6,462 nucleotides of DNA from Chloroflexota bacterium (GTDB taxonomy: Bacteria > Chloroflexota > Dormibacteria > Dormibacterales > Dormibacteraceae). The translations under genes and the position numbers were made by a program. Positions 1 to 5,683 of this stretch are shown here, in pieces. Each line of letters begins with the position of its first letter. Position 1 is the stretch's first letter. Below the pieces are notes generated by a model. It did not search any database, was not told the origin of the DNA, and saw only the letters and a list, made by a program, of their open reading frames with translations. The stretch spans positions 1 to 6,462 of the forward strand of contig VBGE01000101.1 in the NCBI GenBank assembly GCA_005880345.1. Reading direction: 5' to 3'.

Positions 1-674
1 AACAAGCGGTCGCGCGGAGGAAAGTCGATCTCTGGAATCCCCTCCGAAACCTGAGACCATGCCTGCTGCGTCGCCTCGTCGAGATCCATCACCCAGTCCC
101 GTGGGATGGCCAGGCGCGGTCGTACCAGGCCACTGAGGTCGATCGGCTCGCCCGACATCATGGAGAAGGCGCGAGCCGCCGTGGCGATGTCAGGAGCGAT
201 CGGTCCGAGGGTGTCCAGCGACCAGCTCAGCGGCACCACGCCGCGGATGTCGATGCTGCCGAAGGCCGGCTTGAACCCTGCGACTCCGCAAAGCGAGGCC
301 GGAATGCGGATCGAGCCGCCTGTGTCGCTTCCGATCGCCCAATCGCACATCTCCGCGGCCACCGCGACCGCCGAACCTCCCGAGGAGCCGCCCGCGACGC
401 GGCCGGGGTCATGCGGGTTGAGCGCCGTCCCGTAATGCGGGTTGATGTTCGTCACGCCGTAGGCGAACTCGTGCAGGTTGGCCTTGCCGGCGACGACGCA
501 GCCGGCCTGGCGGATGCGGGCGACGACCGGCGCGTCCTGCTCGGCCGGGACGTTGGGCAGGATGATGCCGCCCGCCGTCGTCACCATGCCCTCCACGTCG
601 ACCAGGTCTTTGACCGCGACGGCGTCGCCGGAACCCTTTTCCTGCGAGCGCGAGATGAAAGCGTTGAGCTCCAT
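1..674 (-). CDS. Amidase-signature family hydrolase, N-terminal part (partial)
   Basis: This is the first 224 codons of an amidase-signature enzyme (Ser-cisSer-Lys amidohydrolase, GatA/amidase type) that cleaves C-N bonds of amides; the substrate cannot be told. The start is ATG 674-672. The only other start-like codon before the in-frame stop at 742-740 is a TTG three codons upstream. Visible landmarks are VAVKD with the catalytic Lys22, the Gly/Ser-rich loop GGSSGGSA with the cis-Ser at 97, and GSDTGGSIRIP with the nucleophile at Ser121. The 24-residue spacing between the two serines is that of the family, and GVAGFKP follows as expected. The N-terminus is short: LNAF lies about 18 residues before the catalytic Lys, where many relatives have a helix and a GPL.GVP segment. 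The C-terminal half lies outside the window. It could be labelled GatA by homology, but no gatB or gatC is present, so a stand-alone amidase is likelier. Nothing links it functionally to the cox genes. Confidence 0.93.
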   Translation of the reverse strand, partial: MELNAFISRSQEKGSGDAVAVKDLVDVEGMVTTAGGIILPNVPAEQDAPVVARIRQAGCVVAGKANLHEFAYGVTNINPHYGTALNPHDPGRVAGGSSGGSAVAVAAEMCDWAIGSDTGGSIRIPASLCGVAGFKPAFGSIDIRGVVPLSWSLDTLGPIAPDIATAARAFSMMSGEPIDLSGLVRPRLAIPRDWVMDLDEATQQAWSQVSEGIPEIDFPPRDRL

Positions 675-682
675 GCGCCCCA

Positions 683-688
683 ATTCTC
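683..688 (-). promoter_or_regulatory. Possible -10 element for the amidase gene
   Basis: On the minus strand GAGAAT matches four of six bases of TATAAT and ends 8 nt before ATG 674. No convincing -35 element or SD site is seen. If used, transcription would begin at or next to the start codon. The call is weak and rests on position and on the similar arrangement at three other genes here. Confidence 0.2.
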
Positions 689-712
689 GGCCTAGAGCGG
701 GGGCCGCCGAGT

Positions 713-718
713 TATCCT
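713..718 (+). promoter_or_regulatory. Possible -10 element (TANNNT) for the 172-aa gene
   Basis: TATCCT fits the TANNNT form and ends 9 nt before ATG 728, which has no SD site in front of it. This fits a leaderless or near-leaderless transcript. It lies in the 53-bp gap between the divergent amidase and the 172-aa gene. No clear -35 hexamer is visible at the usual distance. Confidence 0.3.
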
Positions 719-727
719 TGCCCGCTG

Positions 728-1246
728 ATGTCGAGCCCATCAGGAGGATTCGCGGCCGCCAACCTCAGCTGGAGCAAGGTCGACGTGCTCACCTCGTTCG
801 AGCGACTGACCGCCGAGATCCAGGTCCGCGGCGGCCGGCTGCGCGAGACGATCAACGACCCCGAGCCGCTCTTTCACCTGCGCAACGTCAGCGCCGACCC
901 CCTGGTGCCGGGCGCGGTCCCGCTCAGCGGCGTGCCTGAGGGCCTGTTCAACAAGTCCTTCATCGGCGGGATCCGGACGATCGAGCCGGAGCCTCCGCCG
1001 CCCGACCTGGTGGCCGAGATGATGCGCCGCTATGTGATGTTTCAGGCTGCGACCTTCATGGTCACGGGTGCCGCGGAGTTCCCCAAGGCGACGGAGACCG
1101 CGATGCACACCGAGATCCTCATGAAGAATCGCTTCTTCTCGATCCTCGACGCGACCGTCACCATCTTCGGTGTGCAGGGCAAGAGCTGGACGCAGCCCAA
1201 CATCTGGGTCAACAAAGACCTGATGCTGGCGGTCTTCCTGGGCTAG
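728..1246 (+). CDS. Unrecognised conserved-looking 172-aa protein
   Basis: I cannot assign this protein to a family. It has 172 residues, no signal peptide, no clear transmembrane segment and no cysteine, so it is probably cytosolic. Residues 17-50 look like a regular N-terminal domain (T-S-F-E-R-L, then a basic and acidic stretch). A proline-rich acidic segment EPEPPPPD follows near residue 86, then a block with RRYVMFQ, TGAAEFP and HTEILMKNRFF. The C-terminus is WVNKDLMLAVFLG. The aromatic and hydrophobic spacing in the last 70 residues suggests a compact alpha/beta or beta fold. ATG 728 is chosen because it gives the longest frame and has a TANNNT hexamer 9 nt upstream. GTG 785, preceded by AAGG, is a possible internal start. 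The gene ends convergently with coxG, sharing the CTAG stop overlap. Codon use is like that of its neighbours, which supports a real gene. A link to CODH is possible from position only. Confidence 0.75.
   Translation: MSSPSGGFAAANLSWSKVDVLTSFERLTAEIQVRGGRLRETINDPEPLFHLRNVSADPLVPGAVPLSGVPEGLFNKSFIGGIRTIEPEPPPPDLVAEMMRRYVMFQAATFMVTGAAEFPKATETAMHTEILMKNRFFSILDATVTIFGVQGKSWTQPNIWVNKDLMLAVFLG
1243..1246. other. Interlocking convergent stop codons (CTAG)
   Basis: The palindrome CTAG gives TAG at 1244-1246 for the plus-strand gene and TAG at 1245-1243 for coxG on the minus strand. The two genes overlap tail to tail by 4 bp, with no room for a conventional terminator between them. The 3' ends of the two transcripts probably run into each other. 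Confidence 0.95.
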
Positions 1247-1854
1247 GAGGCTCGGCCGAAAAGGCGCTGCAGCCGCACCCGGATGAGGTGCACCAGCAGG
1301 CCGAACGCATTGATCTGAGAGGCCGTTTGCCGAGGCGCGCTGGTCGGCGGTGAGGCGGGTGTCGCGTTTGTCTCGGCTGGAGCGGGCCCGCTGGTTGGCT
1401 CGACCGGCGACTCCTTCAGGTTGGCCTGGATGCAGGCGGCCATCTGGTTGATGAGCCGTTTGGACACGTCCTCCATGACACCCCGGCCGAACTGGGCAAC
1501 TCGTCCCGCGACGTGGTATTCGGTCACGATCGTGACTTGCGAGGTGTCGCCGTCCGCCTGCACCGACATCACCGCGCTCGCCCGCGCCGAGCCGGGACCG
1601 GTTGTCTCGCGCCCGTCGGCCGACAGCGTGGCCTTGCGCTCTGCATCATTGCGTTCGGAGATCCTGGCCGTCCCGCTGTACGCCACGGTGATGGGTCCGA
1701 CCTTGACCTTGACCTTGCCCTTGAACGTGCTTTCGTCGACCACCTCGGTCAGCTCGGCTCCGGGCACGCAGCCCACAATCTTGTTGACGTCCAGCAGGTA
1801 GGCGAACACCTTGTCCGGAGGAGCAGCGACCTGGAAGGAATTCTCCAGTTGCAT
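1243..1854 (-). CDS. coxG: CoxG, SRPBCC protein of the CO dehydrogenase cluster
   Basis: This 203-aa protein has an SRPBCC/CoxG fold over about residues 1-146. It opens with the typical beta strand and MQLENSFQV, then APPDKVFAYLLD and the CVPGAEL motif, the alternating KGKVKVKVGPI strand, and a long C-terminal helix of the fold (VMEDVSKRLINQ). A Pro/Thr/Ala-rich linker follows at about 147-179, then a 24-residue amphipathic helix (180-203, INAFGLLVHLIRVRLQRLF) with Arg on one face. In the CoxG family the C-terminal part tethers CODH to the membrane, and a role in passing electrons to quinone has been reported; this tail fits that job. The start is ATG 1854-1852, which has no properly spaced SD site. 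It is transcribed away from coxSLM, although coxG is more often found with or downstream of the structural genes. Other SRPBCC proteins look similar at domain level, but the tail and the location make CoxG the best call. Confidence 0.9.
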   Translation of the reverse strand: MQLENSFQVAAPPDKVFAYLLDVNKIVGCVPGAELTEVVDESTFKGKVKVKVGPITVAYSGTARISERNDAERKATLSADGRETTGPGSARASAVMSVQADGDTSQVTIVTEYHVAGRVAQFGRGVMEDVSKRLINQMAACIQANLKESPVEPTSGPAPAETNATPASPPTSAPRQTASQINAFGLLVHLIRVRLQRLFGRAS

Positions 1855-1864
1855 TTCCGGACTA

Positions 1865-1870
1865 AAAGTA
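1865..1870 (-). promoter_or_regulatory. Possible -10 element for coxG
   Basis: TACTTT on the minus strand (TANNNT form) ends 10 nt before the coxG ATG. The only purine run, GGAA, touches the start codon and is too close to act as an SD site. Together these suggest a very short or absent leader. No good -35 box is seen. The region 1855-1959 must also hold the coxS promoter, which I cannot place with confidence. Confidence 0.3.
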
Positions 1871-1909
1871 GCGCAATAGTGGGGTACGGCTTGTCGCTGG
1901 GTCTCGTTT

Positions 1910-1921
1910 CAGCGCGCGCTG
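1910..1921. repeat. 12-bp perfect palindrome in the coxS leader
   Basis: The sequence CAGCGCGCGCTG is its own reverse complement. It lies about 40 bp before the coxS start in the coxG-coxS divergent gap. It could be a binding site for a dimeric regulator controlling one or both genes, but GC-rich palindromes of this length also arise by chance. It overlaps the hairpin at 1916-1933, so the two could be alternative structures. Confidence 0.3.
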
Positions 1922-1933
1922 CTGCTGCAGCGC
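1916..1933 (+). promoter_or_regulatory. Short hairpin in the coxS 5' leader
   Basis: GCGCTGC and GCAGCGC form a 7-bp all-Watson-Crick stem around a TGCT loop. It ends 15 bases before the coxS SD site at 1949. It has no following T-run, so it is not an intrinsic terminator. It may stabilise the mRNA or affect initiation. That role is an inference. Confidence 0.3.
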
Positions 1934-1948
1934 CGCCTTGAGGGGAGT

Positions 1949-1953
1949 AGGAG
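1949..1953 (+). promoter_or_regulatory. Ribosome binding site of coxS
   Basis: AGGAG sits 6 nt before ATG 1960 and fixes that codon as the coxS start. A second purine run, AGGGGAG, lies just upstream at 1941-1947. Confidence 0.75.
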
Positions 1954-1959
1954 AACCGC

Positions 1960-2469
1960 ATGAAACACAAGGTTTCGACCACCGTCAACGGCCGCCGGCA
2001 CGAGCATGAGGTTGAGCCCCGGCTCCTGCTCGTGCACTACCTTCGTGACAACCTCGGGCTCACCGGGACGCACATCGGCTGCGACACAAGCCAGTGCGGC
2101 GCCTGCACGATCCACGTCGACGGCAAGGCGGTGAAGAGCTGCACGATGTTCGCCGTCCAGGCCGAGGGCAAGAGCCTGACCACGATCGAGGGCCTGGCCA
2201 AGGATGGCGAGCTCCACCCGATCCAGCAGGCCTTCTGGGACGAGCACGGCCTGCAGTGCGGCTACTGCACACCGGGCTTCATCATGGCCTCGGCCTACCT
2301 GCTGTCGCAAAACCCGAACCCGACCGAGGACGAGATCCGCAGGGGCCTCGAAGGCAACCTTTGCCGGTGCACCGGGTACGTGAACATCGTCAAGGCGGTG
2401 CAGAGCGCCGCCAAGACCATGAGCACCGCTCCGGCCAAGAAGGCAACCGTCGCGGCCGGAGGCAACTGA
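1960..2469 (+). CDS. coxS: CoxS, [2Fe-2S] small subunit of CO dehydrogenase-type molybdenum hydroxylase
   Basis: The product is the iron-sulphur subunit that carries electrons from the Mo centre in CoxL to FAD in CoxM. Its 169 residues hold a plant-type ferredoxin domain (about 1-76) with cluster ligands Cys41, Cys46, Cys49 and Cys61 (motif [11 protein letters not shown]), and an alpha-helical second domain (about 77-150). The second domain has Cys100, Cys103, Cys135 and Cys137 (QCGYCTPG and LCRCTGY). All eight ligands are present at the spacing of known CODH small subunits. Residues after about 150 form an Ala/Lys-rich tail. It is the first gene of the operon, and coxL begins one base after its stop codon. 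Related subunits occur in other xanthine-oxidase-family enzymes, so the substrate cannot be read from this gene. The identity as a CoxS-type subunit is secure. Confidence 0.97.
   Translation: MKHKVSTTVNGRRHEHEVEPRLLLVHYLRDNLGLTGTHIGCDTSQCGACTIHVDGKAVKSCTMFAVQAEGKSLTTIEGLAKDGELHPIQQAFWDEHGLQCGYCTPGFIMASAYLLSQNPNPTEDEIRRGLEGNLCRCTGYVNIVKAVQSAAKTMSTAPAKKATVAAGGN
2458..2462 (+). promoter_or_regulatory. Ribosome binding site of coxL inside the coxS end
   Basis: GGAGG lies in the last codons of coxS, 8 nt before ATG 2471. With the single base between the coxS stop and the coxL start, it supports coupled translation and the ATG start. Confidence 0.8.
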
Positions 2470-2470
2470 C

Positions 2471-4825
2471 ATGGCGGTCACGCAGCTTGTCGGCGCCAAG
2501 GTCCACCGGCGCGAAGACCCGCGCTTGATCACCGGCCACGGCCACTTCATCGACGACTTCACCCGCACCGGAGCCGCCTACGCGACCTTCGTGCGCAGTC
2601 CCCTCGCGCACGCGCGCATCAAGAGCATCGACGTCACCGACGCGGCGAAGGCTCCGGGCGTCGTCGGCGTGTACACCGCGCGAGACTTCAAGGGCCAGCT
2701 GGCCGGCACACACCCAGCCGCACCGGCTTTCGTGGCCGAGAAGAAGTACGTGCCCGAGCGCTTCCCGATCGCTGAGAAAGAAGTCACGTACCAGGGCGAG
2801 ATCGTCGCTGTCGTGCTGGCTGAATCCAGGGGCCAGGCGGCCGACGCGGCCAACCTGATCCAGGTCGAGTACGACGAGCTGCCCGCGGTCATGGACGTCG
2901 AGAAGGCGATGCAGAGCGGCAGCCCCAAAGCGCACGAGGGCGCCGCGGACAACATCTGCTGGGACCTCACCTACACCGGCCCCGAGGTCAGCGACGCTGC
3001 TTTTAAAGAAGCGGACGTCGTGGTCAAGGAGCGAATCCTGCAGAACAGGGTCGCGCCGGTTCCCATGGAGCCGCGCGGCGTGCTGGCCGAGTACGAAGGC
3101 TTCGACAAGAAGCTGACGATCTGGATGTCGAGCCAGAACCCGCATTTCATCCGCCTGTTCGTGTCCGGATCGATGGGCTTGAAGGAGAGCCAGGTCCGCG
3201 TCATCTCACCGGATGTCGGCGGCGGGTTCGGCAGCAAGATCAGCCCGTATCCCGAGGACTACCTGGTGCCGGCGCTCTCGCGCATCGCGGAACGACCGGT
3301 GAAGTGGATCGAGACACGCACCGAGTCGATCCAGAACGCCACGCATGGCCGAGGCCAGTACTACGACGTCGAGGTGGCGGCCAAGAAGGACGGCACGCTG
3401 CTCGGTATGCGCATGACGCAGTTCCTAGATGTCGGCGCCTACGTGGGGACGTTCAGCGCGTTCCAGGCATGCGCGTGCCTCATGGCCGGTGGCGCATATA
3501 AGTGGAAGGGAATCTCCGCGCGCACGGTCGGCGTCCTCACCAACCGCGTGCCCACTGATCCATATCGCGGCGCCGGCAGACCGGAGGCGACTCACCTGGT
3601 CGAGCGAATGGTCGACCTCGTGGCCCTCGAGCTGAAGATGGACCCGGTCGAGATCCGCCGCAAGAACTTCATCCAGCCGCAGGAATTTCCGTTCACGCAG
3701 AACTTCGGCCTGGTCGTCGACTCAGGCGACTACGACAAAGCGCTCGACCGCGCGCTCGAGCTGGTCGGATATGAAGAGCTCAGAAAGAAGCAGGCAGAGC
3801 TGCGCAAGCAGGGCCGCTATCTCGGCATCGGCATCTCGACGTGGATCGAGCTCTGCGGCTTCGGGCCGAGCGCGGCGACGGCGCCCGCCACCGGCGGCAT
3901 CGCGCTCGTCGAGTCGGCGCAGGTCAGGGTGACGCCGACGGGCGCAGTCCTCGTTTACACCGGCACCCACTCACACGGCCAGGGCCACGAGACGACCTTT
4001 CCGCAGATCGTGGCGGACCAGCTGGGGGTGCCGTACGACAGCATCGAGCTCCGCCACGGCGACACGGCCGAAGGCACATCGTTCGGCTACGGCACGTACG
4101 GCAGCCGCAGCCTCGCGGTCGGCGGCGTGGCCATCAGCCGGGCGACCGGCAAGGTCATCGACAAGGGCAAGAAGCTGGCCGCTCACATGCTCGAGGCGGC
4201 CGAGGAAGACATCGTCTTCGAGCACGGAAGCTTCCACGTCAAGGGCTCGCCCGACAAGGCCAAGGCTTTCGGCGAGGTCGCCTTCGCCAGCTACGGCATG
4301 AACCTGCCGCAGGGCATGGAGCAGGGGCTCGAAGCGGTGGCGTACTTCGACCCACCGAACCTCGTCTGGCCGTTTGGCACGCACATCGCGGTGGTCGAGA
4401 TCGACGCGGAGACCGGCCACGCCCAACTGCAGAAATACGTGGCGGTGGACGACTGCGGCAACATCATCAACCCGATGATCGTCGACGGTCAGATCCACGG
4501 CGGCGCCGTCCAGGGGATCGCCCAGGCGCTGTACGAAGAGGTCGTGTACGACGAAGAAACAGGTCAGCTCAAGACGGGAACGATGATCGACTACATGCTC
4601 CCGTCGATCGGCGAGATCCCGCCGCTGATTCTGGACCACACCGTCACCCCATCCCCGACCAACGAGCTCGGCGTTAAGGGGATCGGCGAGGCCGGCACGA
4701 TCGCCGCCAGCGCGGCGGTGATCAACGCGATCTGTGACGCGCTGAGCCCGCTCGGGATCAAGCACGTCGACATGCCGGCGAGCCCGGACAAGCTCTGGCA
4801 CATGATGAAGGAGGCAGGCAAGTGA
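2471..4825 (+). CDS. coxL: CoxL-type molybdopterin large subunit, form II / CODH-like (PYRGAGR)
   Basis: This is the catalytic subunit of a xanthine-oxidase-family enzyme holding molybdopterin cytosine dinucleotide; at 784 aa it has the usual length. Domains are an N-terminal a/b hammerhead (about 20-145) and two molybdopterin-binding regions. Visible motifs are PMEPRG, DVGGGFGSK (248-256), the active-site loop PYRGAGR (364-370), GQGHET (504-508), GYGTYGSRS and GVKGIGEAG with the catalytic Glu740. Form I CODH has AYxCSFR, whose Cys binds Cu in the Mo-S-Cu site. Here that position is Gly367, and the loop follows the form II AYRGAGR pattern with Pro in place of the first Ala. The order S-L-M is also form II. 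CO oxidation is thus possible but unproved; relatives act on purines, N-heterocycles or aldehydes. A Cys-x-Cys pair (334, 336) lies about 30 residues before the loop. The stop overlaps the coxM start by 4 bp. The frame is intact. Confidence 0.95.
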   Translation: MAVTQLVGAKVHRREDPRLITGHGHFIDDFTRTGAAYATFVRSPLAHARIKSIDVTDAAKAPGVVGVYTARDFKGQLAGTHPAAPAFVAEKKYVPERFPIAEKEVTYQGEIVAVVLAESRGQAADAANLIQVEYDELPAVMDVEKAMQSGSPKAHEGAADNICWDLTYTGPEVSDAAFKEADVVVKERILQNRVAPVPMEPRGVLAEYEGFDKKLTIWMSSQNPHFIRLFVSGSMGLKESQVRVISPDVGGGFGSKISPYPEDYLVPALSRIAERPVKWIETRTESIQNATHGRGQYYDVEVAAKKDGTLLGMRMTQFLDVGAYVGTFSAFQACACLMAGGAYKWKGISARTVGVLTNRVPTDPYRGAGRPEATHLVERMVDLVALELKMDPVEIRRKNFIQPQEFPFTQNFGLVVDSGDYDKALDRALELVGYEELRKKQAELRKQGRYLGIGISTWIELCGFGPSAATAPATGGIALVESAQVRVTPTGAVLVYTGTHSHGQGHETTFPQIVADQLGVPYDSIELRHGDTAEGTSFGYGTYGSRSLAVGGVAISRATGKVIDKGKKLAAHMLEAAEEDIVFEHGSFHVKGSPDKAKAFGEVAFASYGMNLPQGMEQGLEAVAYFDPPNLVWPFGTHIAVVEIDAETGHAQLQKYVAVDDCGNIINPMIVDGQIHGGAVQGIAQALYEEVVYDEETGQLKTGTMIDYMLPSIGEIPPLILDHTVTPSPTNELGVKGIGEAGTIAASAAVINAICDALSPLGIKHVDMPASPDKLWHMMKEAGK
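4808..4814 (+). promoter_or_regulatory. Ribosome binding site of coxM
   Basis: AAGGAGG lies within the coxL end, 7 nt before GTG 4822. It is the strongest SD match in the window and decides the GTG start, which overlaps the coxL stop as GTGA. Confidence 0.85.
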
Positions 4826-5631
4826 TCCCCGCCGCATTCGAATACGCGCACGCCTCCTCAGTCGACGAGGCCTCCAAGCTGCTCAGCAAGTTCGGTGAGG
4901 ACGCCAAGGTGCTGGCGGGCGGACACAGCCTCATCCCGCTGATGCGGCTGCGCCTCGCGCAGCCGGCCGCCCTGGTTGACATCAACGGAATCAAGGAGCT
5001 GGACAACATCTCGGAGCGTGGCGGCAAGCTGCACATCGGCGCGCTCACGCGACATGTGACGATCCAGAACTCTTCGGTCGTGAAGGACAAGCTGCCGCTC
5101 CTCGCCGAGATTGCGGGCGAGGTCGGCGACAACCAGGTGCGCAACATGGGCACGATGGGCGGCGTCATCGCGCACGCCGATGCGGCGGGCGACTACCCGA
5201 CGCTGGCCCTGATGCTGGACGCCGACGTCGTCACGAACCAACGCACCATCCACGCGCGCGATTTCTTCAAAGACCTGTTCACGACCAGCCTCGGCCCGGA
5301 CGAGATCGTCACCGAGGTGGTCTTTCCCGTCGCCAACGGCCCGCACAAGTACATCAAGTTCCGCCGCCGGCTGTTCGACTGGGCGATCGTCGGCGTGGCC
5401 GCGCAGAAGATGAACGGCGACTGGCGCATCGGCCTCACCAACGTCGGGCCCACCCCAGTGCGCGCCACCGCGGTCGAGGAGGCGCTGCACAAGGGGGCCA
5501 AACCGGAAGAGGCGGCATTGCACGCGTCGGACGGGCTCGACCCGTCAGGCGACCTCCGGGCCAGCCCGGAGTACAAGAAGCACCTCGCCCGGGTGCTGAC
5601 CAAGCGGGCGATCCAGCAGGCTCAGCAGTAG
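4822..5631 (+). CDS. coxM: CoxM, FAD-binding medium subunit
   Basis: This 269-aa flavoprotein subunit receives electrons from CoxS and passes them to the quinone or other acceptor. An FAD-binding domain covers about 1-170. Its flavin-contacting motif AGGHS is at 32-36, followed by LIPLMRLRLA, and the second motif TMGG is at 111-114 within VRNMGTMGGVIAHAD. These positions are the same as in the classical CoxM, which has AGGHS and TIGG. The C-terminal CO-dehydrogenase flavoprotein domain follows (about 175-267), including FRRRLFDWAIVGVAA. Small differences are Met112 for Ile and Val115 for the usual Ser. Translation begins at GTG 4822, with a strong SD, in a 4-bp overlap with coxL. It is the last structural gene, and a strong stem-loop follows its TAG stop. 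Confidence 0.96.
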   Translation: MIPAAFEYAHASSVDEASKLLSKFGEDAKVLAGGHSLIPLMRLRLAQPAALVDINGIKELDNISERGGKLHIGALTRHVTIQNSSVVKDKLPLLAEIAGEVGDNQVRNMGTMGGVIAHADAAGDYPTLALMLDADVVTNQRTIHARDFFKDLFTTSLGPDEIVTEVVFPVANGPHKYIKFRRRLFDWAIVGVAAQKMNGDWRIGLTNVGPTPVRATAVEEALHKGAKPEEAALHASDGLDPSGDLRASPEYKKHLARVLTKRAIQQAQQ

Positions 5632-5638
5632 TCAAAAT

Positions 5639-5666
5639 GGTGGCCCGGTGCGTTCACCGGGCCACC
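5639..5666 (+). terminator. Strong GC-rich stem-loop after coxM (terminator or mRNA-stabilising)
   Basis: Twelve bases GGTGGCCCGGTG pair perfectly with CACCGGGCCACC around a CGTT loop, starting 7 bp after the coxM stop. The stem is very GC-rich. The plus-strand sequence after it (TCGTACTCTTTCTG) is only moderately T-rich, so termination may be partial. On the minus strand the stem is followed by ATTTTGAC. It separates coxSLM from coxD and could also protect the 3' end of the structural-gene mRNA from decay. Confidence 0.75.
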
Positions 5667-5669
5667 TCG

Positions 5670-5675
5670 TACTCT
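5670..5675 (+). promoter_or_regulatory. Possible -10 element for coxD
   Basis: TACTCT (TANNNT form) lies 4-9 bases after the stem-loop and ends 8 nt before GTG 5684. No SD site precedes coxD. A leaderless transcript starting at the GTG would fit, giving coxD its own start after the terminator. No -35 box is clear. Confidence 0.3.
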
Positions 5676-5683
5676 TTCTGAGC

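Noticed and set aside
1..674. Calling the amidase gatA of the tRNA amidotransferase
   Set aside because: The family resemblance is generic, no gatB or gatC is nearby and the N-terminus is short, so a specific gatA call is not supported.
785..787. GTG as an alternative start of the 172-aa gene, with AAGG 5 nt upstream
   Set aside because: It would drop 19 residues that look like part of the protein, and ATG 728 has a TANNNT hexamer at a leaderless spacing. It was kept only as a possibility in the gene entry.
1918..1928. CTG-type trinucleotide repeat in the coxS leader
   Set aside because: Only about three units are present, too few for a meaningful microsatellite; it is better described as part of the hairpin.
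2390..3145. A 251-codon minus-strand frame over the coxS end and coxL start
   Set aside because: It is antisense to conserved CoxS and CoxL motifs, with no SD site and no recognisable family, so it is a shadow of GC-rich coding sequence.
3560..3580. Calling coxL a proven form I carbon monoxide dehydrogenase
   Set aside because: The AYxCSFR motif is absent and the gene order is S-L-M; the sequence supports only a form II or CODH-like enzyme.
3841..4677. A 278-codon plus-strand frame inside coxL
   Set aside because: The translation is extremely Arg/Gly/His-rich and out of frame with intact CoxL motifs.
3971..4837. A long open frame on the minus strand (288 codons) opposite coxL
   Set aside because: It lies wholly over the well-supported coxL and the coxM start, has an Arg/Val/Asp-rich composition typical of antisense frames in GC-rich DNA, and matches no domain I know.
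5648..5650. GTG inside the stem-loop as the coxD start
   Set aside because: It would add a short hydrophobic extension encoded by the hairpin, with no SD site. GTG 5684 gives a normal CoxD N-terminus.
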